From Henckelia pumila (lineage: Eukaryota > Streptophyta > Magnoliopsida > Lamiales > Gesneriaceae), in the NCBI RefSeq assembly GCF_033568475.1, contig NC_133123.1, positions 4,960,001 to 5,024,000 of the forward strand: a stretch of 64,000 bases of DNA, read 5' to 3'. Of this stretch, positions 25,263-36,692 are shown piece by piece; within the stretch, counting starts at the first letter, position 1, and every line of letters starts with the position of its first letter. A program made the position numbers and the translations under genes. The notes under the pieces are model-generated. The model had not been told where the DNA came from, made no database searches, and saw only the letters and a list, made by a program, of their open reading frames with translations.

Positions 25263-25932
25263 TAACACATGCAGTGGGAGTTGTGAGCAGGTTTATGAGC
25301 AATCCAGGAAAACAATACCGGGAAGCAGTGAAGTGGATTCTCAGATATTTGAAAGTTACTATCATTTCATCTCCGTGCTTCAGAAATTCAAATTAAGGCT
25401 TACAAGGTTTTGTAGATGCCAACATGGGTGGTGACCTAGACGGCAGGAAGAGTACTACTGGATATGTGTTCACATTGGGTGGTACGGCAGTAAGCTCGGT
25501 GTCCAAGTTGCAAAATATTGTTGCACTTTCGACTACTAAAGCTGAGTATGTTGCTGTGATAGAATCTAGCAAGGAGATGATATGGTTAAGATCATTCCTT
25601 GAGGAGTTGGATCAGAAGCTTGAGGATAGCACATTACACTGTGACAGTCAGAGTGTTATTCATTTGGCAAATAATCATGTTTATTATGCTAGGACGAAGC
25701 ATATACAGGTTAGGTACCATTTTATCAGATCAGTTCTGGAAGATGGAATCTTGATTCTTGAGAAGATTCTTGGAAGCAGAAATCCAGCTGATATGTTCAC
25801 AAAGGCGGTGACCACTAACAAACTGAAGTTATGTTCGACTTCAGTTTGACTGCAAGTATAAGAGAGGAGGCATGAGCTGCTGCATTGACTGTGTGAGGAC
25901 ATGATTGAAATCAAGTCTTCAAGTGGAAGAAA

Positions 25933-26380
25933 TGTTAAGTGGCATATTAAAGAGGATAGGTGATAGGTGACAGGTAGTGTTTGAAGGTTATCAGCTGAAG
26001 AATCAAATTTCACGCGTAAAAGAAGTCCTATAAATAGAGGCCTTCATTCCTCGATTGAAACATCCCAAGCTTGAAAAAAGCAAATAGCAAGTGAGTAAAA
26101 GAAACAAAAGAGTTTATTGAATGTGTTCTTTCGTGTGAGTTAGAAAAATAATTATTTATCGGTAATACTCGGGGTTTGGATTGGTGAGAGATATATTGTT
26201 TTGTATACACTTGTAAAATTTTTCCAGTAATAAAGATTTGCAGCAGCTCCGTGGACGTGTAGCCTATATTGGGTGAACCACGTAAAAATATCGTGTTCTT
26301 GTTGATTACTTTATTCCGCAATTATTTGAGCTTTTATTGTCCGTCGGTCATCGGTTATTATGGGTTGTAATTCCGTAACA
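25933..26380 (+). repeat. 3' LTR of the copia element (448 bp)
   Basis: Begins TGTTAAGTGGCAT and ends CCGTAACA, preceded by a purine-rich tract (gtggaagaa). It holds a TATA box TATAAATAG at 26029-26037. The atttg target duplication follows immediately. Confidence 0.95.
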
Positions 26381-26385
26381 ATTTG

Positions 26386-27000
26386 TGCTGCTGTATAGTT
26401 TAAAAAGAATTGAATCGGAGTGTTACCACCAACTATAATTTATTGTAAAACGACAAGTGTCCGATCTTAACAATTGATATCAGATCCAAGATCATGAATT
26501 CGATTCTCATTTATTGCAAGGAGATTCTCGGGGTACAATAATTGGTCCGGCTGAATAAAGCGATCAAATCATGATGCATTCAACAATCGAATAGTGGTGT
26601 TTGTGCTGCTATATGGTTTAAAAAAAATTTGAGTTGCACAATTACTACTAGAGGTGTCAAAATGGGCTAGGCTCGCCGGGTTGGCCTGCCCCGCCATACA
26701 AATTAGGTGGGTTGGGTTGGAAATTTATCAACATGCTTAAAAGATGGGCCGACCCGCACTGCTCTGCCTAATGGTGAGTTGTGGTGGGTTGCGAGTTGGT
26801 CTGTCAAAATCCGTCAATTTACACGTAAGCCCTTTGGGTTGGCCCGCCCCGCCACTTAAAATCGGTGAGTTGGGTTGGGATTTTTCGAACCCGCCTTAAA
26901 GGTGGCCCGACCCGCCTATTGATGGGTTGCGATGGGCTGTGGGTAGGCCCGCCTCATCAGCCCGTTTTTACATCTCTAGTTACTACTAGCTATAATTTTT
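26386..27000. repeat. Duplicated repeat unit (about 215-bp spacing), second copy split by a MITE
   Basis: gtgctgctgtatagtttaaa at 26386 recurs as gtgctgctatatggtttaaa near 26601. The following gaatcggagtgttaccacc...actataattta of copy one matches gagttgcacaattactac...tagctataattt of copy two once the hAT MITE is removed. Between them lies a segment with gatatcagatccaagatc and ttcgattct, vaguely tRNA-like, so the repeat may be SINE-related. I could not assign a family. Confidence 0.6.
26649..26978. mobile_element. hAT-type MITE (330 bp)
   Basis: Terminal inverted repeats TAGAGGTGTCAAAA and, on the opposite strand, TAGAGATGTAAAA. It is flanked by an 8-bp target duplication attactac/gttactac (26641-26648 and 26979-26986, one mismatch). 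The interior is non-coding and rich in GGCCCGCC words. Termini and 8-bp duplication fit a non-autonomous hAT element. Confidence 0.85.
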
Positions 27001-29598
27001 AGCCACAAATACTTGGTGTTACAAATTAATTATTTGTTTCGATTGAAGAAAATAATTGGTTCATTTATTTATTTGATAATGATAATCATGCCCCTTTGTA
27101 GTAATTTTAAGACGTATTTTAGCTCAGAATTATTATAATCTGTTCGCCTGATTATAGTAATCAATTAGAACTAGCGTCTCGAAGCACGCATTGTGTGTTT
27201 GTACAATCATAATTTTGTTTTTTACTTTTTTTCATAAATTTTATAATTAAATTATAAAATAAAAAGATTAAAAAAACAAAAAAATCAAAAATAGAAAATA
27301 AAAAATTTAACCTAGGGCATTATTGGTATATTAAAAAAAAGTCACACCAAAATTCAATTACTACTCTCCGTCTCCCTTAATTAACAGTGTAGATATTATT
27401 AAAATATTCAAGCTTTTGTGATTTTTTTTAAATATAAAACTAGTGTATTGTTTTGAAAATTTTAAAAAGTTTTCAAAGTTTTATATGTAAAAATTTAAAG
27501 TATGTGTTACGAAAATATTTTGTAAAAATATATGATTTTTTTTTAAAAAAAATTATACTTCAAGTATAATCTTTAAAGAATAATTTGGATGTGTTTTTAA
27601 ATTATTGCGTTCAACTTGACAGTATATCCAACATACACTATGGATGATGGACGTGGGTTCCTGATACCAAAAAAGATAAAAATTACTATGTTATAATACT
27701 TGTGGCAGTGTTTGATACAAGAGATAAGGTAGGTTTGTATGTGAGTTTTAGTGTTATCCATTGTTTGATAAGTTTTTTTTATTAAAACAACCTAATCTAT
27801 TCTAAAAAGGATTAAGCTGTATTAACTAGGTTAAATAAACCCTTCCACCACCCTAGTATTACTCATCCTTGACTTTATCCTACACATAAATTCCATAAAT
27901 ACTCTTTCCCTCCAACTTAAATTAGATATTTATTTAATTATTCAATAAAATGTAAAGGGTATTTTGGGAAAAATAATTTTAAACCATTAATTAATCTTAT
28001 TCATAAAATCAAATCAAACACAATACTCTTTTCAACATAAATTACCAATCCTTATCTATCATATCTTTTATCATTCATTTTCTAATCATTCAATAATTCT
28101 ATCTATCTTTTATCATTCATTTTAAAATATAATAAACCTATTTCAAATTTATAATTACGGAAACAATGATCCAAAATTAGCTATTTTCAGCATCTAATTT
28201 TCATTTAAATTAACTTTATAAACTTATCAAAAATGAGAAAATTTTTAATTTCATTTTAATTTTTCTAACAAAAATATTATAAAAAAAAATTCGACTTCGA
28301 CATACATGCAAATGCAACGCCTGCACACACAAGGCTACTTTGGATTATGCACGAGTTATCATCGATTGTTGTGTTGTTGAGCTCTTTCAAAACATTAAAG
28401 ATTAATATCCTTGAATTTCTTAAGAAATAAGGTTATACTCCCCCGCCCCCCAAACAAAAAACAAGTAGAAATTATAGATCCGCTCCAACAAACAAATCTC
28501 GCTTTATTGATATAACCAAAATACTTTAAATAGATAGATGCTAAACAAATGCATTATAGTTTAAATATTTATTTTTTTTGTTTTATCTTGATCAATATTA
28601 TAATTATATAAGAAACAAAAAGGCCAAAAAGTGTGGAAAGGCAAAATGCTTGAAAACAAGTTAATTTCGTGTATTATTTTCTAGTGGGACACGTAATGAA
28701 GACATTTCTGGTTCCCATTTCCCAGGTTTGTCAGGTGTCCTCACACCGCACACGAACTCGACATTTGTTGAGCTTCTAGCTCTCACACGAAGTCGTTGCT
28801 AACTAATAAAATTAACTATCCTTCTGTTTAAATAATTAAATCTGAGTTGTCAAATTATATTTAAAAAAATTCAAGCACTAATAAGTTATTTTATTCACAA
28901 TTATTTTTTTTGGGATGATAGAACATATCAATCACTCACAAAAAATGACGGATGGATAATAATAATAATAATAATAATGTAGAAGAAAAATAGCAGTCCA
29001 CCTTTTCGAGGAGTGTACAAGTTGATGTAAAAAAATAAATATTTAACATATTATTAGAAATTTGAATTTCTTTACAAATATTTTTTCGAGTAAGCGCGTC
29101 GAGTTAACATAATTTGCATGATATTGTGTTAATCTAAAGATTTACCTAGTCCACACAAAATGATAGAGATTGTCTTTGCCGAGATCAACGGCTCTAAATC
29201 ACCCAGATACCAAAATTTTAATAAAAAATTGCAATTAGACCACTAAATCCCTATTTTTAAAATAATAATAAATAAATAATAATAATAATAAATCTAATTC
29301 CAAGTGGGTATTTTTTATTTTTTTTTTGAAAACATTCCAAGTGGGTATTTAAAAACCGAGAAAATGGGAAACGATGCCGTCTCTGAAAACACGCCTTTCC
29401 CACGGCCGACACAAGCGATCTGACACCTAATCCACACACACACAAAATGTATGTATATGTTGTGTATATATATGTGGATAAATAAACAAGTAATTTGTGG
29501 ACACATGTAATATAGAGACGAAGAACATGTATTTATAGATAATTCCTCTTTTTTCACGCACTCCGGTTACACACTGATCGGCACTTCCGAGTTCCGCC
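26987..29598. other. AT-rich intergenic region upstream of the NCL gene
   Basis: No gene seen. About 27708-28030 starts gtgtttgatacaag and contains atcaaatcaaacac near its right part, so it may be a decayed MITE. There is an (ATA)n microsatellite at about 28957-28978 and a longer (AAT/AAAT)n tract near 29260-29290. The last part is presumably the promoter and 5' UTR of NCL; I cannot name a specific element in it. Confidence 0.5.
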
Positions 29599-32009
29599 AT
29601 GCGCCGCCACACCAAACCCAGGCCTTTCCTTACGGTTATACTGTTTCTGATACTCTGCGGCCTCACGTACGGTCGCTTGATTTCCGATGGATCGGAACTC
29701 AGATCGGATGGGGTAAAGAGCGCCAAGGTCCCGCGATTCATTCGCCTCTACGCGGCGGAGGAGTCCTGCGAGCAGACCTACGGCTTCATGCCTTGCACCT
29801 CCACTGCTCTGGGAAATCTGTTCCTCATTTTAGTCTACGGATACCTCATGTTCCTCGCCGCAACGTATCTTTCCTCTGGGAGTGAGCTTTTGCTTGAGAT
29901 CCTCGGCCCTGGATTGATAGGTGGTCTATTCCTCCCAATTCTCGGAGCTCTTCCGGATGCGCTGCTTATTCTTGGTAATTTTTTGAAATATTTACGATTT
30001 TTTTTCGCTACTTTCCTTCGATTTTTATTTTTTGGTTTTATCTGGTAATGCTTTAAGTTCTCTGTAGATCTGGTTCACTTTATGATTTTCTTCTTTTTTC
30101 TCTCTTTTTTTTTTCTGGGTGGGACCACGGTTTTCCAGTCTATAGAGAAGTGGCCGAGACATTGAGAACGAAGTAGACATGAGATTACTGACTTTTCAAA
30201 AGTAGTAGAGGAATGATTTTAGATTAATTTTACCATAATTTTTCCAATTATTATCTCATACTATGAAATGGATTTGCATTTTGTCTCTCTCAGTTTTACT
30301 GTTTCTTTTCTTAAATAAAACCATTAAATGGATAACAAGTACTCCAGTACCGTATTAAAATTTAAAGGTATACATATCTTATAGATTCTGAAAAATTTAT
30401 GAACTAACGTACTAAACAGTTTGTGTTGATATATTCGTTTATCGATTGGATGGATAGTTGTTGACCATAAGTTAGTGAAAAATTAGTTAATTTTTTCCTT
30501 TTCATTTTTTGGTTGGACCAAAATTAACTGGACATACTCTTAATATGCGCTTGTTGAAATATGTCGAGCGTGTGAAATTTCTTTCTTTTTTTCACAACGT
30601 GGGAATCCACGGTCGCTACAGTAAATGCCCGGACTAAATGCAATAACCCGCAAACTACGGTTAATCAGGTAAACCGCACTGGGCAGTCCTGTGCGACCTT
30701 CTTGTTCAAGAAGTTGATGGTATGGGGAATCGAACTTTGACTTCTGGCCAAAAGCTCTCCACCACCCATTAGGGCGTCTGAAATTTCTTTTGGTCTTTAT
30801 CGTATGGAATTGTTTTTGTTTGACGAGTAAGGCAATTTGATGTTTGGTAATACAAGTGAATAATTTATTATAAGGCAAGGACTGTGAAATAAATCATAGA
30901 CACTATCTTATAGGATTGAGATATGTAGTATATATATTTTTTTACAAATTTTGATGATTACTTCCATATTGCCATATTGGTGTTCTGTTCTCCTTTACCT
31001 TCAACCTGGCTGCAACTACTAGCCATGACCACCTTTGTAAAGGACTAAATTCATTGCGAAACAATATTGCCTCATATGCTTATTTTTTGTTTATGATTTT
31101 GGTTTTCAGTTTCTGGGCTGTCTGGAAACTCAGAAACTGCACAAAGCCAGGTCTCAGTCGGGATGGGGCTGCTTGCTGGATCGACAGTCATGCTTCTTAC
31201 CTTAATTTGGGGTACCTGCGTTGTCGTTGGAAAATGCGATATAGAAAATTCTATTGCCGTTGACTCAAAAAACACAAAGGGCTTCAGTTTAACTGGTTCG
31301 TTTTCATGATTTTATCTTTGCCTATGAGGCTTCAATTCTTTTTTATCTGTGTACGAGATGGCAACCCTAACCAATCTGAATGTGCTTGATAGAAAAACAC
31401 CACTTTAAATTATCGGTTGAGCCAAATTCTTTACTTTAATTTTCTGGTAAGAAGAAGATCAAATTGCTGATTATTTGGGTTATTTGACACATTTCAGTCC
31501 TCCCTTCTACGTGATCATCCTCCTCCTATTTTTAGTTGGTTTTTTTTTTCTTTTGTTTTTATCTTTCATCTTTTATCTTTAGAGGTTTATGCTTCAAAAA
31601 GGACATTTAATTGAAAGGTAGGTTTTAGTGCATGCACCTGATTCCCTTAAATTTATTCTCGCCATGGTTATTGATCAACTTTATATTGACGTTTTGATCG
31701 AGTACCCTCTTCATTATCTTTTAACTATTTGTTTGTGACATAAAAAGTATATGCTTAAACTTCTGGCGTGGTAAATTCTTTTGCCCTTACAGTTTACCTC
31801 TACGTGCAGGCTCTGGCATTAGTACGGATATCTGGACAAGCTATGCCGGCATTGTCATGGCTATATCTTTGGTCCCTTTCATAATTGTCCAATTTCCACA
31901 AATAATAAATTCAAATTCCGGAAAGCGCTTGGCTGTGTTGATTGGTCTGATCGTATCTGCTTCACTTCTGATTTCCTATTGCCTTTACCAGGTATTTGCT
32001 TTTATATTT

Positions 32010-32051
<42 letters not shown>

Positions 32052-34236
32052 CTTTATATGCTCGCATGCTTGTATGCCTGCAAAGGTTTTAGACCTTTAT
32101 TACTCTGCTTATCAAATATCAATGCATTTTCCCAATATGCATGTGATCCATATCTAATTCATATATTTTGAAAAATTAATGGAAATGGTGGATGAATCAA
32201 TATTGAACCCACTCTTAAGGTATTGATATTGCGTGAAAGGGTTCAATATCTCAATGATTAGGATAGATTTCTGTCATGCATATAATATTTCTGATAAATC
32301 ATGTCAATTACTAATTATTTACACCCCAATTCGAACAAGAATTTACTTATCATTGTTGGAGATCTCTTTTACATTTAGCATTTGCCTTAACTTTATGGGC
32401 AATGCTTTAATTTTCTGAAACATATCTAATTCTGTTCATATGAAATCGAGTTGATGATTCTTGCACTTTAGCTGTGATTTTGTAAATTTGAAAGAAACCA
32501 GAAGTTGACGAATCGGTTGAGATGAAGTATATTCATTGTAGCTCAAAAAACGGATGAAGTTCTAGTATTTTATGTGCACAAATCTTGTCAAAAACTGTAG
32601 TGAATTTTAATAAAATATATTTTTGTTCACATAACTTAAGTACATAACTTAAAATTTTGATTCCCAAACATGGGGGCTGGGGCCCTGCTCCGCTCTTGCA
32701 TGTAATGGTGCACAGGGGTATTAATGCACCCGTGATCACTGACATATTAAGATATCACATGGCTACTGTGAAGTGTTGGATGTGGTTTTGGTTTTTTGGA
32801 GTAGTTTGTTGACTGATGAGCAATGTTTTCTCCTTTGTTTTTTGTTTGTTTTGTTTTGTTTGTTTTTAAAAAAGCACTCTTGATTATTTATTTTTTAATT
32901 TATAGTCATTCAACGTTCTTATACTTCTCGTGCAGGTATTTCAACCAACGCTTCAGAGGAGGCGACTTGCGTATGCGAAGCATAAACATGTCATATCAGG
33001 AATCTTGCAGCAGTTGAAAAAGCAATCCCTGGGGAAGCTTTGCACAGAAGATGGGAGACCTAATGAAGAAGTATTGCAAAAGTAAGCTTTTGTGATGTGT
33101 TTACTTTGAGGTTATTTCTCTTCCTGCCTTTCTCATTGATGTATTGGAACCTCTTTTATTACGGCAGGTTGTTTAGCTCGATTGATGATAACAAGGACGG
33201 AAGTCTTCAAAGGGCCGAAGTAAGAGCCTTAATTCTTGGAATCCGGTTTAATGATATTAATTTGGATGAGGAAGATGCTGTGGAGAAAGTTATGAAGGAT
33301 TTCGACGCCACGCGTGACTCTGTAATTGATTATGATGAGTTTAAGGCTGGTGTTGGGAAATGGCTGGAAGTGGCTAGGGGTGGCAATGGCAATCATAGCA
33401 GTTCAATGAAGTACATCGATAAATTCCACCAGGTATGTTGCCATGTATTGAACTTGCGAGTGTTTTACTAATATGCAAATTGTAAAATCATGGAAATTGG
33501 TGCAGCAAACAAAGAGAGAACATGATCTTCTGGGGGATCAAAGCGATGATGTTGCTGGAGGCGTTGAGAATCCTCGAACAACTACTATAAAAGCCGTACT
33601 TCTATTGCTTTTGGGAACTGCTATTGCAGCTGTATTTGCCGATCCGCTGGTTGACGCTGTCAATAACTTCTCTAGTGCCACAAGCATTCCTACTTTCTTC
33701 ATCTCTTTTATTGCGCTCCCAATTGCTACCAACTCCAGTGAGGCAGTGTCAGCTATAATATTTGCCAGCAGGAAAAAGTTAAGATCTACCTCGTTATCAT
33801 TTTCTGAGGTATGCTCTCTATATTTGCCACTAAATCATTACTCGATATAGTTGATAAAGTAAACATTCTTTCTGGAAAAAAAAAGTGTTATTATGCTTAC
33901 CTCATAATAAGAAACCTTCAACTTAAGTTCACCCCGACATATAATTGACGGCTTTGCCATTGACGTCCCTGAGCTTTTTTTGATAAGATATATGGAGCTG
34001 TGACAATGAACAATGTCCTTTGCCTATCAGTCTTCTTGGCCATCGTTTATATTCGGGGATTGGAATGGGACTTCTCATCCGAAGTACTTGTTATTTTGAT
34101 AGTATGCTTAGTGATGGGGATCTTTGCCAGCATCCGGACCACTTTTCCGCTTTGGACATCAATTTTAGCCTTCTTTCTGTATCCATTTTCTCTAGCACTT
34201 GTATATGTGCTCGACTATGTCTTTGGTTGGACATAG
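29599..34236 (+). CDS. NCL: Sodium/calcium exchanger NCL-like (cation exchanger with EF-hands)
   Basis: Seven exons by GT/AG and phase: 29599-29974, 31110-31295, 31810-31991, 32936-33081, 33168-33432, 33506-33808 and 33988-34236; 568 residues. A hydrophobic N-terminus looks like a signal peptide. The first exchanger repeat includes SSGSELLLEILGPGLIGG and GALPDALLI (about 90-130); the second includes ADPLVDAVNNF and ALPIATNSSEAVSAIIF (about 410-460). Between them are two EF-hand loops, D303-E314 (DDNKDGSLQRAE) and D343-E354 (DATRDSVIDYDE); the second has Ser at the usual Gly. NCL of Arabidopsis moves Na+ and Ca2+ across membranes in salt stress; this protein has the same layout and near-usual length. 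It converges on the bS6c gene. Confidence 0.95.
30585..30778 (-). mobile_element. tRNA-derived SINE in NCL intron 1
   Basis: A 194-bp insert flanked by the 12-bp direct repeat tgaaatttcttt (30573-30584 and 30779-30790). Read on the minus strand it starts cagacgccctaatgggtgg. An A-box-like gtggtggagagc is followed by a B-box-like GTTCGATTCC, and it ends in a short A-rich tail (T-run at 30585-30593 on the plus strand). Layout and target duplication fit a plant SINE. It lies in antisense orientation within the intron and does not touch the splice sites. Confidence 0.82.
32012..32048. repeat. (TA)n microsatellite in NCL intron 3
   Basis: About 18 uninterrupted TA units starting about 20 bases after the intron 3 donor site. 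Confidence 0.95.
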
Positions 34237-34860
34237 ATCCATCAGTGATGGCTATCGACCAGGGCATGTCTGGTTGTTGCTTTACCCTTTTGTTATGAAT
34301 ATCGAATAATACATTAACAGAGGTGTCCTGGGTGTTGGTGTAAAGACACGGAATTTTATTTATGTATGTATATGGAAAATCCATTCAGTCTTCTGTTCCA
34401 TAATGGTTGTTAAATTGTCCGGTTCCTCCAGGTTTTGAGATTCTACTTTGTTTAATCAATGATGTTTTTGGTATTGCGCGTGCGTAACCAGTAACATGCC
34501 AATTGTTGATTTGATACGAATTGAGCTGCCGTTGGTTTGTCTGATATTTCAAATTGTTATATTTCTCAGTTCTATTTGGAATAACATATGAGAATGTCTG
34601 GAGAAGGGATCTAAACATGAAAAACTAGTCCATTCTATTGGAGGCCAAAAACCTTGAGAGAAGAGTTGAAACCCAATAGCCTGGGGTCTATCACGAGATC
34701 AAAGAGACTCCAATATTGAATATGAATCAAGAAACAAATTGTAAATGGAATCTAAGATACAAAATAAATGTCAAGGGTTTCATAGTTACAAGAATCGATG
34801 CCAACAGAAATTCATTACAAGGCTACAAGATCAACACAAGTCACAAAATGGTTGAAATGT
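34237..34860. other. Convergent 3' region between NCL and bS6c
   Basis: Presumed 3' UTRs of both genes, which end about 625 bases apart. No further gene or repeat seen. Confidence 0.6.
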
Positions 34861-36007
34861 TTAGAAAATCTTCCTTTTTCTTATCTTAAAAGTGGATGAT
34901 CTGATAACATTATCATCTGCTAAAAGAGTATCACCAAGAATGGACAAGGAATCAGGTTTGGTGAAATAGGTGAAGAGAAGGTAGATGCCATCTAAGTAAT
35001 TGTTGGTTTCTCCGGCTTTGTTTTTCTTCCTGATGGCGTAAGCCAGCGGAATAACCCCTCTGTTGAACACTTCCACGTACATTCCGCCACCAGCAACTAG
35101 CAACTGCAGATTCAAGATTCATTATCAAGACTCGAGAAAAAACCCATCTCTACCAGTGACTAATAGACATCTGAAAATTTAAGATTTTGTCATCGAAGGC
35201 AAGCCATTTTTGCCTCTAGCTTGTGGAGGTTTGAAGCTAACTGGAGTGACTGTCATACACATGACAGTGCTAAAATGATAGCATCTTTGATGGGAAAAAA
35301 AATAATTAGAACTGAGAATATGCAAGCAACTTGGTCGTATTTTGTACAGTAGCAACATTACAGACCTTATAAATCCACATTTCAAAAGAAACAAGTTTTG
35401 TGCTTGCATAAGGCAACATTAGCTATTCAAGATCTTATGCCCCCTTTCTCAAGTTCATATCTCATCCAAATAAGCTCGTTCATTCCTCAAATGCATCCAA
35501 GAACAAAGTTTTGAGAGTTATCGATGAATTGAAAACCAAAAAAAAAAACGGATTATCATTTTTCTAATGCCAACTCAAAAGGGCAACCAATTTCACCCAA
35601 GAAACTTGCAAAACAAATCAAACCCACAAATATGTTACCTCTTCATACTTCTGGGTGAATGCCAGACGTTCATCCTCAGACATATCGGGCCTCAACACGA
35701 CCATGGACTCATATTTGCGGAGACCAGGCGGCGTCTGAGGCTCCTCCTTATCCTCCACGTCGGGAAATCCCTGTCCTGGCATACCTGACTGCGGTGGCGC
35801 GTCGCTATCTTGTAAATTTCTTTCGAAGAACGTCAGGTCGAATTCTGATTTCACGGCGAATGTCCTCCTCCAGGGACCTGGGCTTCTTCCAATTGGAGAA
35901 ATTCTGATGTGATTTTTCGAATTGAGAAAAGTTTGGGAAGAAGAATTGGAGGGAGCAAACGGTTTGGAGAGTGTGAGAGCGGAGGAAGAAAGACAAGCCG
36001 ACGCCAT
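34861..36007 (-). CDS. Plastid 30S ribosomal protein bS6c (S6 alpha)
   Basis: Two exons, 36007-35639 and 35103-34861, joined in phase at KYEE/LLVAGGG; 203 residues. The first ~60 residues are Ser/Thr-rich with few acids, a typical plastid transit peptide, followed by an acidic linker. The S6 fold starts at RKYESMVVLRPDMSEDER and continues through GGMYVEVFNRGVIPLAYAIRKKNKAG and GIYLLFTYFTKP, ending FKIRKRKIF. In bacteria S6 binds 16S rRNA together with S18 on the small-subunit platform; this nuclear-encoded copy would act in the chloroplast ribosome. Length and motifs agree with the plant S6-alpha family. Start chosen because the transit peptide begins right there. Confidence 0.95.
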
Positions 36008-36692
36008 CCTTGTTTGGCTTTCGAGGGGATGGGATGTGTTTTCTCAGATAAAATGATATGCTCCTCCCCGATAAAGTGCGATTTCTTCTTGCGGAATAGA
36101 AAGCGTGATTCGACTTCCCTTATAACCGAGAAATTATAATATTTCCATAATATAATATTATAATTATTAAGTAATTGTTGATATGACACGTGACAATCGA
36201 TGTTTTTTTCGAATGTCATGTCAATAACGACTTCAATGTATCAAAGTTAAATTTTAAATTTAGAAAATGAAAATCTAAAATGGAACGAGTTAATCGAGAA
36301 ATTGATATTTAAACTATTGTAAACTTTAAAGTGCGATTATTCTTATTATTATTAATTTCAATCTCGTATATATCTTTATTTCACAGTTATTTTATTGATT
36401 AAATTTTTTTAAAAAAGAGTCTATTTATTTAAAAGCTATATTACAATAAAAAAGTATTATACTCTGTATTAAAATATTAGAATTTATCAATTAATATAAA
36501 TATATCTCAATATATTTATAAATATATAAATATAAATAATAAAATAATACTATCGAAACAGTGTTTTGAAATAACACGCCTTATAAGAAGATATGTGAAA
36601 GGCGCATAATGTCCAAATGGTGTACAAACAGCTTGTTACACCAACAATTTTACACTGGAACCAGTAGTCTCTGCGAGACAATACTAAGGTTT
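36008..36692. other. Spacer between bS6c and SPEAR genes
   Basis: Very AT-rich, with bS6c promoter and 5' UTR at the left and SPEAR 3' UTR at the right. No gene or clear repeat seen. Confidence 0.6.

Larger units (their letters stand above)
10483..26380 (+). mobile_element. Ty1/copia LTR retrotransposon (Tork/Tnt1-like), old and broken, hosting two nested elements
   Basis: Flanked by a perfect 5-bp target duplication atttg (10478-10482 and 26381-26385). LTRs are 10483-10922 and 25933-26380. A primer-binding site TGGTATCAGAGCC starts at 10925, matching initiator tRNA-Met. Parts in copia order: gag about 11040-11830, protease (DSGASFH) and integrase (SDNGREYED) about 12700-14050, reverse transcriptase (YVDDMLIAG) about 14180-15150, and RNase H about 25270-25850. 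Gag and integrase resemble tobacco Tnt1. The coding region carries many breaks besides the two insertions, and its LTRs differ clearly, so it is the oldest of the three nested elements. Confidence 0.93.

Noticed and set aside
26386-26600. tRNA gene or clear SINE
   Set aside because: Only weak A- and B-box resemblance, no cloverleaf, no tail and no target duplication; left as an unassigned repeat.
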